From Ruminococcaceae bacterium UBA1691 (lineage in GTDB: Bacteria; Bacillota; Clostridia; Oscillospirales; Acutalibacteraceae), in the NCBI GenBank assembly GCA_002320555.1, contig DCJV01000106.1, positions 1 through 16,336 on the forward strand: a stretch of 16,336 bases of DNA, written 5' to 3'. Under the pieces are notes generated by a model. The model was given only the letters and a program-made list of their open reading frames with translations. It was not told where the DNA came from and did no database searches. Position numbers and translations under genes: made by a program. This document shows, piece after piece, positions 1 through 7,542 of the stretch (the first letter of the stretch is position 1; the number at the start of each line of letters is the position of its first letter).

Positions 1-1
1 G

Positions 2-94
2 ACTGTGGAAGAATTTGCATATGTCACTTATAATCACGTGCGCCCCCATATTTTCAATGGGTATCAAACACCTTATCAGGCTCGGATTACGTAA
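2..94 (+). CDS. Transposase C-terminal end, probable IS3 family (partial, cut by window edge)
   Basis: The first 30 codons read in frame 2 without a stop up to TAA at 92-94. They contain a Y-N-x-x-R-P-H stretch, then N-G-Y and T-P-Y-x-A-R, which is the usual end of the DDE integrase core of IS3-type transposases (the tail after the catalytic Glu). The catalytic residues lie outside the window, so it is unknown whether the transposase is complete upstream. A candidate right terminal repeat of the IS may follow at about 109-142, where AAAAAAGCTTGACCACA resembles IS3-type right ends. No partner end is visible to test this. Confidence 0.6.
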   Translation, partial: TVEEFAYVTYNHVRPHIFNGYQTPYQARIT

Positions 95-364
95 AAAGAT
101 ATTTTTAAGCCACAACTGTTACAAAAAAGCTTGACCACAACATGGGTTGTAATCAGCAAGACCTTTGGGGAGCCAGTGAACGGCTTGTAAACTGCAAGCC
201 TGCCCGCATGGTTCCCAAGGTTGCCGGGGGGCGGGCTGCAAATACGGCACATCAAAATCACCCTTTTTATTTTATTCAGATTGCCGTTGACGGCGAATCC
301 GTGCGGCGCAGGTTTTCTGCGCCGCATTAGTTTGCCGCCAACAGGCCAAGGAGAATGTGCCGAA
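95..364 (+). other. Non-coding leader with four small hairpins upstream of the helicase gene
   Basis: No convincing gene lies between the transposase end and the helicase. Four inverted repeats are visible: ACAAC/GTTGT at 137-141 and 146-150; GGCTTG/CAAGCC at 182-187 and 195-200; GCCCGC/GCGGGC at 202-207 and 231-236; and a perfect 10-bp stem at 302-326. Short open frames on both strands here have no ribosome binding site or recognisable protein pattern. The stretch could be a structured 5' leader of the helicase-recombinase operon or debris between an IS and that operon. Confidence 0.4.
302..326 (+). repeat. Perfect 10-bp inverted repeat just upstream of the helicase ribosome binding site
   Basis: TGCGGCGCAG (302-311) and CTGCGCCGCA (317-326) pair perfectly around a GTTTT loop. 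The stem is very GC-rich and is not followed by a T run, so it is not a standard intrinsic terminator. It ends 21 bases before the AAGGAG at 348-353 and could influence initiation or mRNA stability of the operon. Confidence 0.6.
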
Positions 365-2320
365 ATGAACAATCACTCTCTGAAGGAGCAGGCCCATGGG
401 GAGATCGAACGAATCTTCCGGATCCTTTTGCCTCAAAACGGGCTGGCAGTGCGGGAAGAACAGATTACCCTCTGCCACGCCATGCTAGATACCCTGCTCA
501 AAAACAATATCGCTTTATGCGACGCAGGAGTCGGGATTGGAAAAACTTATGCCTACCTGACCGCCTGTATTTTACTGAAAAAGTTTGCCCCGCATGGGCC
601 TGCCGGTTCCCAGCCGGTGGTGGTTTCCACCTCCAGCGTTGCCCTGCAGGACGCCATCATCGGGGAATACATCCCGTTTTTGTCCCGGATTTTTCTGGAG
701 AACCGTATTATTCAGAAGCCCATCCGGGCGATGGTGCGAAAAGGCAAGGAACGCTTTGTCTGTGACGTCCGTCTTGCAGGGCGGCTGGAAGCCGTAAAAG
801 ATAAGAAAAAGAATGCCCAGCAGATGAAAGCCCTGCTTTCCCTTCGCGCCTATTATGATTTAGACACCGTAACCGGTCTCAGCGGATTTGACAGGCGGCA
901 GGTATGCGTCCCCAAGGTATGCGAAAAAAACTGTCCTCTGCGGAATACTTGCCGCTATCATCAATACTTGAAAGAAGCCAGAAGTGCGGAGATTTTCGTC
1001 CAGATTTGCAATCACAATTACTTACTGGCAGATGCAGCCCACCGTTTACAGGAACTGCGCCCTCTTCTCAACGATTACCGTGCCTTGGTGATTGACGAGG
1101 CCCATAAGCTGCCGGACGCAGCCTGCCAGATGTACGGGCAGAACCTGTCGGCGGAGGATTTCAGCGAGCTCTGCACTCTGCTGGCAAAAGAAAAATATAT
1201 CCTTGCGGCCCAGCGGCTGAAAGAAAAGTTTAGCGCCCTATTGGGAGCCATGTGCCGGGGCGAACTGCTGGAAGAAGCGCAGCGCACCGCCTTTATTTTA
1301 ACGCCGGATCGGGAAGCAGCCCTTCGGAATTGCCTCTCCCTCCTCCGGCAGCTTCAAAAACAGCTTGCCCCGCATCTCCCACGGTGGCTTCTTCACCGGC
1401 TGGGAACAACAGAGCAGATTCTTAACCTCTTTTTTACCGGGGATCGCAGGTACATACTTTACATCCAATACGACAGGGACGGAAGCCCCAGCCTCTGCGC
1501 CGCCAGCCGGGAAATGCCGGAGCAGCTGCGCCGGGCGCTGTGGCTGAAGAATATCCCCGCCATCCTGACCTCCGGCACCCTCATGGCCGGTGGCATCTTT
1601 GACAAAACCCGGCAGCTCATGGGGCTGTCCGAGAACAACCGGCTGGAAGATTTTATTGCGGTTTCTCCCTTTAACTACGAGGAAAACTGCCTCCTCTACA
1701 TTCCCAGCGACCTGCCCAAAACACAAATGGGCAGCGAACAGGAAGCCAAGTGTCTGGCAGAGCAGATCTGCCGGTTGGTGGAAGCCACCCATGGCCACAC
1801 TCTGGTGCTCTTTACTTCCTATTCCCTCATGGGCGCTGTTTACAATCAGGTAAAGGACCGGCTGTCTTTTCCGCTTATGGAAGTATGGCGGCACTCACAG
1901 GATATTATTCACCAATTCAAACAGGTACAGAATGCCGTGCTGTTCGCAGCAGGCTCCTGTTGGGAAGGGGTGGATTTTCCCGGCGATATGGTATCGTCGC
2001 TCATCATTGTGCGGCTGCCATTCCCTGTTCCCGATCCACTGAGCGAAGCGGAACGGGAGCAGTATCCCACGTTGCAGGATTATATCCGGGCTGTCGTTAT
2101 CCCGGATATGCAGGTAAAGCTGCGGCAGGGATTTGGGCGGGCCATCCGCACCGAAACCGACACCTGCGTTGTCAGCATTCTGGATTATCGGGCAGCGCCC
2201 GGAGAACGGTATCACCGGGCTGTGTTGGAAACCCTGCCTCCACTTCGTATCGCCAGAAAAATCGAAGATGTGGAAGCATTCATCCGGGCAAAGAAAGGTC
2301 CGGATTATTTTATGCCATAA
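365..2320 (+). CDS. DinG/Rad3-family (XPD-like) Fe-S ATP-dependent DNA helicase
   Basis: Superfamily 2 helicase, predicted to unwind DNA 5' to 3' using ATP (family knowledge). The start is ATG 365, preceded by AAGGAG at 348-353; a longer open frame upstream has no ribosome binding site. The protein has 651 residues. Visible motifs are a Walker A G-V-G-I-G-K-T (K60), cysteines C133, C186, C190 and C196 that fit the four-cysteine [4Fe-4S] domain of DinG/XPD, a DEAH box D244-H247, a G-S-C-W-E-G-V-D-F motif near residue 530 and motif VI R-Q-G-F-G-R-A-I-R near residue 587. No N-terminal exonuclease domain is present, unlike the DinG of Bacillus. It starts an operon whose next gene begins 15 bases after its stop. 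The recombinase neighbours suggest it processes the mobile element's DNA rather than serving chromosomal repair, but that is inference. Confidence 0.9.
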   Translation: MNNHSLKEQAHGEIERIFRILLPQNGLAVREEQITLCHAMLDTLLKNNIALCDAGVGIGKTYAYLTACILLKKFAPHGPAGSQPVVVSTSSVALQDAIIGEYIPFLSRIFLENRIIQKPIRAMVRKGKERFVCDVRLAGRLEAVKDKKKNAQQMKALLSLRAYYDLDTVTGLSGFDRRQVCVPKVCEKNCPLRNTCRYHQYLKEARSAEIFVQICNHNYLLADAAHRLQELRPLLNDYRALVIDEAHKLPDAACQMYGQNLSAEDFSELCTLLAKEKYILAAQRLKEKFSALLGAMCRGELLEEAQRTAFILTPDREAALRNCLSLLRQLQKQLAPHLPRWLLHRLGTTEQILNLFFTGDRRYILYIQYDRDGSPSLCAASREMPEQLRRALWLKNIPAILTSGTLMAGGIFDKTRQLMGLSENNRLEDFIAVSPFNYEENCLLYIPSDLPKTQMGSEQEAKCLAEQICRLVEATHGHTLVLFTSYSLMGAVYNQVKDRLSFPLMEVWRHSQDIIHQFKQVQNAVLFAAGSCWEGVDFPGDMVSSLIIVRLPFPVPDPLSEAEREQYPTLQDYIRAVVIPDMQVKLRQGFGRAIRTETDTCVVSILDYRAAPGERYHRAVLETLPPLRIARKIEDVEAFIRAKKGPDYFMP

Positions 2321-2335
2321 AGGAGATTGACATAG

Positions 2336-2770
2336 ATGAACAGAAAAACAGAAACGGCGGAATTTCCCTATGCAGACCGCCCAATGTGGTTATACAGCCG
2401 GAGCAGCGATAAAAGGATGTTTGTGCTGATCCAGCAGATGCGAAACCTTTTAAGTGAAGCCAAGCGCCGGGAATACACCGTTGTGGGGACTTCTCAGGAT
2501 ATGGGTACCGGCAGAAGCATGGCCCGCATGGGCCTAAAGCAGATGATGCAGGCAGTGAAGGGTGGCTTCGTCCGCGCTGTGCTTGTACGGGATTTAACCC
2601 GTCTGAGCCATGATCCCGCCATTCTCATTAAAATACTGGAGTTTTTGCAGGACCACGATGCGGTACTGATCACCACCGAGAGCGACCTGCGGTATGAACT
2701 TTACATCAAGGGGCTGGAAAACCGCTTTTTCCAGAGGGCGGCCCAAAAGGGCCTCCATTTGCCGTGGTGA
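2336..2770 (+). CDS. Short serine recombinase, catalytic domain only, possibly inactive
   Basis: A 144-residue protein made almost entirely of a resolvase/invertase N-terminal fold. The Y-S-R-S-S motif at residues 20-24 aligns with Y-x-R-x-S, making S24 the likely nucleophile. A D-M-G-T-G-R stretch (55-60) and L-T-R-L-S-H (87-92) follow. In resolvases the last motif is normally R-L-x-R with two active-site arginines; here R89 is kept but the second is His92. There is no long helix E, no recombinase DNA-binding domain and no zinc ribbon. AGGAG at 2321-2325 follows the helicase stop directly, so the two genes are cotranscribed. It may act as a regulatory or trans-acting partner of the larger recombinases, or be decaying. 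The family is clear, the role is not. Confidence 0.85.
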   Translation: MNRKTETAEFPYADRPMWLYSRSSDKRMFVLIQQMRNLLSEAKRREYTVVGTSQDMGTGRSMARMGLKQMMQAVKGGFVRAVLVRDLTRLSHDPAILIKILEFLQDHDAVLITTESDLRYELYIKGLENRFFQRAAQKGLHLPW

Positions 2771-2786
2771 AGGGGGATGAATTTAT

Positions 2787-2966
2787 ATGCGTGTTACTTA
2801 CAATCCAGAAGCGCCATCCCCTCTCATAGTCAATGAAATCAAATATTATATGGCGCTTTCGGCCTTGAAAAAGATGCTGGCCGATGGCGTCATAACCTCT
2901 GATAATTACAAGAAAGCGACTGTTGCTATTGCCGAAAGATACCGGGTTTTGCGATACGATATTTAG
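2787..2966 (+). CDS. Small SHOCT-like protein
   Basis: A 59-residue protein starting at ATG 2787 with AGGGGG at 2771-2776 and ending at TAG 2964-2966. The middle reads L-K-K-M-L-A-D-G-V-I-T-S-D-N-Y-K-K-A, resembling the SHOCT pattern (short helical C-terminal domain: L-x-x-L...G-x-I-T-x-x-E/D-F/Y-x-x-K). SHOCT domains are thought to mediate protein contacts. No signal peptide or membrane segment is seen. It lies between two recombinase genes (16 bases after one, 53 before the next) and is in the operon. The SHOCT assignment rests on pattern only; it could be a recombination accessory such as a directionality factor, but nothing proves this. Confidence 0.65.
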   Translation: MRVTYNPEAPSPLIVNEIKYYMALSALKKMLADGVITSDNYKKATVAIAERYRVLRYDI

Positions 2967-3019
2967 TGGTTGTCGTGATAGCTTTGTACCAGCCGTTGTG
3001 GTAATGTTGTTGCTGCGGG

Positions 3020-4615
3020 GTGGTCACAATAGATGCCGCCCAAGAAAGCGCAGAAAGGGCGGTGCGGAGAATGCCACAGGTGCAGATCATAGAACCTACG
3101 ATAAGGCCACAGAAACAGAAAATCCGGGTTTGTGCCTATGCCCGTGTGAGCAGCAACTCCGATGATCAGTTGAACTCCTTTTCCGCGCAGGTCGAATATT
3201 TCACCCAACTGATACAAGCCCACAGCGATTGGGAATTCATTGATATCTATGCCGACGAGGGCATAACCGGTACCAGAGCCGACAAGCGCGACGATTTCCA
3301 ACGGATGATGCGGGACTGCAGAGCCGGAAGGATTGACCGCATACTGGTTAAATCCATTTCCCGATTCGGAAGAAACAGCGCCGACTGCATTGAAGCCGTT
3401 CGGGAACTGAAAATATTAGGAATAGCCGTTGCCTTTGAAAAAGAAGGCATTGATACAGGCCGCATGACCAATGAAATGTACTTTTCCATGTACAGTGCAT
3501 TCTCACAAGAAGAATCCACTTCCATTGCAAAGAATATGCGTAAAGGCGCAGTCATGCGGATGAAAAATGGAACCTATCGTCTATCCCAAGCGCCTTATGG
3601 CTACCGCTTAGATGAAAAAGGCGGCCTTCTGATTAATATGGAAGAAGCGAAAGTTGTCCGAAAGATATTTGGGGACTTTCTCTCAGGGAAAAGCATTCGA
3701 GAAATTGCCAATGAACTTGCACAGGCCCAAGTACCAAAGCTGAAAGGAAACCCCGTGTGGAGTGCCACTGGGGTTTCTTATATTTTAACCAACGAACGCT
3801 ACATGGGAGATGAATTGTTCCAGAAACGCTTCACCACTGACGCATTTCCTTTTAGAAAAGTAAAGAACCGTGGCGAAAAAAGCCAATTTTATGCGGAGGA
3901 TACCCATGAAGCTATCGTCAGCCCAAATGTGTTTCGTCTGGCACAAGAACTTCTAAAAAAGAAAAATCAACTCCATGGACGGAAAAAAGAAATCCAAACC
4001 TATACTTTCACCAAAATGCTGGAGTGCAGCGAGTGTGGGAGCACATTCTGCAGGCGGGTAACCAAAGCCGGAACTGTAGTATGGGCCTGTTATCGGCATT
4101 TCCGTGACAAAAAATTGTGCGCCATAGAAAATGTGCAGGAGTCCGAAGTGGAATCCGCATTCGTTACCTTATATAACAAGTTGGGGAGAAATCGCTCGGA
4201 GTTTTTAACCCCATTCATTACGCAGGTGGAAAAACTGCGCGATAAAAATTTCATGTCCCATCCGGGGGCCATGCAGTTGAACAAAGAAATAGCGGATCTG
4301 TTGGAGCAGAATCATGCGCTGGCCACTTTGAGAGCCAAAGAGTGCATTGATTCTGCTTTTTATATGAGTGAAACCAATACCAATAACACTAAGCTGGAAA
4401 ATTTACGGAAGGAGCTTCAGCGATACCGTGATTTAAATGACTACCACGAAATACTTGATGGAAGCCGCCTGCTTCTGAAAATTTTTGAAAAACAGGAAAG
4501 CATCTTAGAGTTTGAACCTGTAGCCTTTCGCAATATGGTTATTAAAGTGAGGATTTTCTCAGACACCATCTGTTTCCGGTTAATCAACGGGATGGAATTG
4601 GCTGAAAGAAGATAG
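3020..4615 (+). CDS. Large serine recombinase (site-specific integrase/excisionase type)
   Basis: With GTG 3020 as start the protein has 531 residues, normal for large serine recombinases. The catalytic domain carries Y-A-R-V-S with nucleophile S44, then D-E-G-I-T-G-T-R and S-R-F-G-R-N with both arginines, so it looks active. A recombinase DNA-binding domain follows (roughly 180-310), then a zinc ribbon starting C336-x-x-C339 with further cysteines about 20-30 residues on, then a helical, probably coiled-coil tail. Such enzymes cut both strands via phosphoserine links and join attachment sites. ATG 3071 is an alternative start with AAAGGG at 3054-3059, giving 514 residues and leaving the active site intact; the GTG has a weaker site. 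It is the only one of the four recombinase-related genes that looks intact and complete. Confidence 0.92.
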   Translation: MVTIDAAQESAERAVRRMPQVQIIEPTIRPQKQKIRVCAYARVSSNSDDQLNSFSAQVEYFTQLIQAHSDWEFIDIYADEGITGTRADKRDDFQRMMRDCRAGRIDRILVKSISRFGRNSADCIEAVRELKILGIAVAFEKEGIDTGRMTNEMYFSMYSAFSQEESTSIAKNMRKGAVMRMKNGTYRLSQAPYGYRLDEKGGLLINMEEAKVVRKIFGDFLSGKSIREIANELAQAQVPKLKGNPVWSATGVSYILTNERYMGDELFQKRFTTDAFPFRKVKNRGEKSQFYAEDTHEAIVSPNVFRLAQELLKKKNQLHGRKKEIQTYTFTKMLECSECGSTFCRRVTKAGTVVWACYRHFRDKKLCAIENVQESEVESAFVTLYNKLGRNRSEFLTPFITQVEKLRDKNFMSHPGAMQLNKEIADLLEQNHALATLRAKECIDSAFYMSETNTNNTKLENLRKELQRYRDLNDYHEILDGSRLLLKIFEKQESILEFEPVAFRNMVIKVRIFSDTICFRLINGMELAERR

Positions 4616-4626
4616 GAGTTGTACTA

Positions 4627-5472
4627 ATGAAAAAGAAAAGATACCTGCCCTTCGGATATCAAATGGAAAAGGGGGAAATCATCCCGCATCCTGACGAGGG
4701 ACCTTTGGTGCAGGCTATCTTTTCAAAATATCTTGAAAGGGCCGCCCTTTCAACACTCACCAAATATGCCTCCTTGTCGGGCATTCCTTATCGGGAAGGA
4801 GCCGGGCAATGGAATAAAACCATGATTTGCCGGATTTTGGACAATTCCAAGTACGCAGGCGATGAAGGATTCCCGCCGCTGGTTTCAAAGGAACAGTGGG
4901 AAGAAGTAGCTTTCCTCAGAGCAGCCAAGGCAAAGCAATATGGCGGCAGCCTACCTGCGGAAATGAAAAAAATCCGCCAGAAGATCTGCTGTGGAAACTG
5001 TGGGCAAATCCTCAAGCGAGTCAATATGCGGACAGGATACATCCTGTGGGAATGCCCAAAATGCGGAATCAGCACAGACTACATATCAGACGAACTATTG
5101 CTGCAAAGCGTGACTGCCCTATTAAACCGGGCAATTGAAAACCGGGAAAAGCTGAAACCGGAAGAAAGGCATTGTGAATGCTTATCTATCGAAGTCCTCC
5201 GGCTGAATAATGAAATTGACCGGCAGATGACCAATCCCCGCGCTAATGCGGATCAACTGCTCCAGCTTATCATGGATTGTGCCAAAGCGAAATACGAAGT
5301 CAGCGAAAGCGGTGCTTCGGAGCAGATGACTCAGCTTATACAGGAACGGCTGGCCGATCAACCCCTGATTTCCGACTTCGACTACGACCTGTTTAGCAGC
5401 ATAGCAGAGAAAATCCTTATTCGGCCAAATACTTCCGTTCACCTTCAACTGCGAAACGGAAAAGTGATATAG
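4627..5472 (+). CDS. Serine recombinase-like protein lacking the catalytic domain
   Basis: A 281-residue protein starting at ATG 4627, with AGGAG at 4615-4619 overlapping the previous stop. It begins directly with the recombinase DNA-binding domain: L-P-F-G-Y near residue 7 matches the A-P-Y-G-Y that follows the catalytic domain in full enzymes, and I-L-D-N-S-K-Y-A-G-D (70-79) matches the I-L-x-N-x-x-Y-x-G-D block. A zinc ribbon follows (C122-x-x-C125 and C143-x-x-C146), then a helical tail. No Y-x-R-x-S, D-G-x-S-G or R-L-x-R motif is present upstream in any frame of this gene, and it has its own ribosome binding site, so it looks like a designed short form rather than a recent truncation. 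It may bind attachment-site DNA or partner the other recombinases. Confidence 0.85.
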   Translation: MKKKRYLPFGYQMEKGEIIPHPDEGPLVQAIFSKYLERAALSTLTKYASLSGIPYREGAGQWNKTMICRILDNSKYAGDEGFPPLVSKEQWEEVAFLRAAKAKQYGGSLPAEMKKIRQKICCGNCGQILKRVNMRTGYILWECPKCGISTDYISDELLLQSVTALLNRAIENREKLKPEERHCECLSIEVLRLNNEIDRQMTNPRANADQLLQLIMDCAKAKYEVSESGASEQMTQLIQERLADQPLISDFDYDLFSSIAEKILIRPNTSVHLQLRNGKVI

Positions 5473-5494
5473 CCTACCGGAAAGGAGCATTTAT

Positions 5495-7139
5495 ATGGAG
5501 ACACAAGCCCCCATCAGGCAGAAAATCATCCGGGAGATTAAACCCTCCCCAGTGCTGCAGGCCCGAACCCGCAATCACAGGCTAAGGGTAGCGGCTTACT
5601 GCCGAGTCAGTACAGAGCAGGAAGAACAGCAGACCAGTATCGAAAACCAAATCACCTATTATGAGGATTTGATTCGCTCAAATCCTGAGTGGGAATATGC
5701 TGGTGTTTTTTCAGATGATGGCATCAGCGGAACCAGAGATGAGAACCGCCCCGGTTTTATGGAAATGATAAAGCAGTGCAAAAAAAGGGAAAATCGACAT
5801 GATGCTGGCAAAGTCGCTATCCAGATTTTCCCGAAATACCCTGCAATGCATTTCGTACATACGAATGCTCAAGGATCGGGGCATTATCATCCGGTTTGAA
5901 AAAGAAGGGCTGGACACCTCCCGTGTAACCAGCGAAATATTCTTCACATGGACCAGTGCCTTCGCCCAAGGCGAAAGCGAATCTCTGAGCAACAATGTCA
6001 AATGGGGCAAACGAAAAGGGTACAGTCAAGGAAAATTCGCCTTTCCTTATAAGAATATGCTGGGCTATAAAAAGGGAGAGGACGGAGAGCCGGAGATTGT
6101 GCCGGAAGAAGCAGAACATATCAAAATGATTTTTAACCTGTTCCTGCTGGGCCGCAGCCTGCGCCAGATCAAGGAAGCCTTGGAACGGCGAAACATACTG
6201 ACTCCACGGGGGAATACAGAATGGGGATTATCCAGTATTAAACATATCCTGCGGAATGAGAAATACATGGGAGATGTACTGCTGCAAAAGAGTTACACCG
6301 TAGACTTCCTAACCAAGAAAAAGAAGAAAAACAACGGGGAAATCACCCAATATTACATCACTGACAACCATCCGGCCATTATCCCTCGTGAGGATTTCCT
6401 AAATGTCCAGCTTGAACTGACCAGAAGGAACAGCAAAAAGAAGGTTTCCCAAAAGAAAACCAAGAGCGCGCTGGGCAAATACTGCAGCAAGTATGCTCTC
6501 TCCGAAAGGCTGGTTTGCGGAGAATGCGGTTCCATGTATCGCCGCACCACTTGGGTGAAAAAAGGCAAGAGGAAAGTAGTATGGCGCTGCATCAGCCGAT
6601 TGGAATTCGGAACAAAATACTGCCAGCATTCACCAACCATATCGGAAGAAGCCTTGCATCAGGCAATCCTCCAATGTATTCAAAAAGTGGTCGGGGACAA
6701 AGAAGATATCCTGAAAAATTTGCGTGATGTTCAAGAAAACATTATCCTGTTTTCCGGGAATCAAATCACACCGCAATCGCTGGAAAAGCAAATAGACAAG
6801 CTGCAGCAGGAAATGTCGGCCTTAGTTAAAATTATCGCACAGGGTGGTGACAGCGACTTCTATGCCGCCAAGTTACGGCAACTTTCCGAACAAAAGATGG
6901 GCCTTACCAACCAACTGCAGGAAATCCAGAAAAAGAAGATGGCGGATCAAGCACAGGAATACCAGTACCAACAGGCCCTGCTTTATATCAATAACGAGGA
7001 AAACCTGAACCTTACTGAATTTAACGATGACTTCATCCGAAGAATTATTGAACAGGTGACTGTTTTATCCGCTACCCAAATCAGAATACGGTTTGTAGGT
7101 GGATATGAGCAGGACGCAAACCTGCCATTGAAAAAATAG
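5495..7139 (+). pseudogene. Large serine recombinase split by a one-base frameshift
   Basis: Starts at ATG 5495 after AAAGGAG. The first part has Y-C-R-V-S and D-D-G-I-S-G-T-R in frame, then loses the frame at seven A's (5780-5786) and stops at 5897-5899. The +1 frame continues with L-A-K-S-L-S-R-F-S-R-N, the DNA-binding domain, a zinc ribbon (C-G-E-C-G) and a coiled-coil tail up to TAG 7137-7139. Removing one A gives 547 residues and a conserved C-K-K-G-K-I-D junction. The break separates the catalytic serine from the arginines, so neither piece can be a working enzyme alone. ATG 5799 lies about ten bases after a GGGA and could restart translation. It may be a true mutation, a sequencing error in a homopolymer, or slippage that restores some full-length protein. 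Confidence 0.85.
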
Positions 7140-7148
7140 GTTGCCTGC

Positions 7149-7200
7149 AAAAAAATAGCACCGATGTCCTCAATCCGGGGAGCATCGGTGCTATTTTTTT
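7149..7200. terminator. Strong bidirectional intrinsic terminator after the recombinase operon
   Basis: An 18-bp perfect stem (7149-7166 with 7183-7200) begins with seven A's and ends with seven T's, so it can stop transcription from either side. The 16-base loop can pair further (TCCTC 7167-7171 with GGGGA 7177-7181). It starts 9 bases after the last recombinase stop codon and separates that operon from the AT-rich one downstream. Confidence 0.92.
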
Positions 7201-7235
7201 GTGGGTAACTTTAGTATATAGAGAGAAAAATCACT

Positions 7236-7263
7236 TTCAAAATTGCAGCGTTTCTGTTATAAT
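7236..7263 (+). promoter_or_regulatory. Promoter of the ABC-3C-like operon (extended -10)
   Basis: A consensus TATAAT at 7258-7263 is preceded by TGT at 7255-7257, giving an extended -10. A fair -35 TTCAAA (7236-7241) sits 16 bases upstream. It lies between the terminator at 7200 and the first gene at 7333, leaving a leader of about 60 bases. This supports independent expression of the four-gene operon by the housekeeping sigma factor. Confidence 0.7.
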
Positions 7264-7321
7264 GAAAATGAGTAAGTGTACGTTGTAGATTGTTCTTTGA
7301 AATAAAAGATTTGTGAAGAAA

Positions 7322-7352
7322 GGGGGGAAAGCATGAAAGTTCAGCCCCCCCC
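7322..7352 (+). promoter_or_regulatory. G6 ribosome binding site that can pair with a C8 tract across the start codon
   Basis: The ribosome binding site of the leader gene is a run of six G (7322-7327). Codons 5-7 hold eight consecutive C (7345-7352). The two can form six G-C pairs with the ATG at 7333 in the 17-base loop, which would hide the ribosome binding site. With seven C the frame reaches TAG after AAG; with nine C it reaches TAG after AGG AGA. The tract is therefore both a possible RNA switch and a possible slippage site. The pairing and frames are seen directly; regulation is inferred. Confidence 0.5.
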
Positions 7353-7542
7353 ACAAGTAGGAGATAGATTATTCTTATTCCATCGAGAGGTAATCATTAC
7401 CAAGACCTATTTAACATTTCACCTTGTCAAAATTCGCTATATAAATGACATTGCTGAATTTTGTATAGACTATCATGCTTTATCTTCCCAGCCTGACTAC
7501 ACAAATTCAATTGGAATAAACAAGCTAAGAGGACGGATATAA
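7333..7542 (+). CDS. Small leader protein of the ABC-3C-like operon, unknown function
   Basis: A 69-residue protein starting at ATG 7333 with a G-rich ribosome binding site. Its stop TAA (7540-7542) shares one base with the ATG of the next gene, so translation is probably coupled. After a proline patch from the C8 tract (residues 5-7) it reads V-G-D-R-L-F-L-F-H-R-E-V, then alternating hydrophobic residues (L-V-K-I-R-Y, F-C-I-D-Y), which suggests a small beta-barrel, perhaps SH3-like. No signal peptide, membrane helix or catalytic motif is visible. I do not recognise the family. Its position as first gene suggests a regulator, a protective partner of the effector, or a true fourth component. 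Confidence 0.7.
   Translation: MKVQPPPQVGDRLFLFHREVIITKTYLTFHLVKIRYINDIAEFCIDYHALSSQPDYTNSIGINKLRGRI

Noticed and set aside
142..330. Small open frame in the leader upstream of the helicase
   Set aside because: No ribosome binding site, ends within the 302-326 hairpin region and shows no protein pattern.
1298..1894. Minus-strand open frame of 198 codons inside the helicase gene
   Set aside because: It lies opposite strongly conserved helicase motifs, has no ribosome binding site and no recognisable family; it is a shadow frame.
5780..5800. Classical programmed -1 frameshift at the A7 run
   Set aside because: The needed change is +1 (skip one base), not -1, so the usual A-AAA-AAG mechanism does not fit; transcript slippage remains possible.
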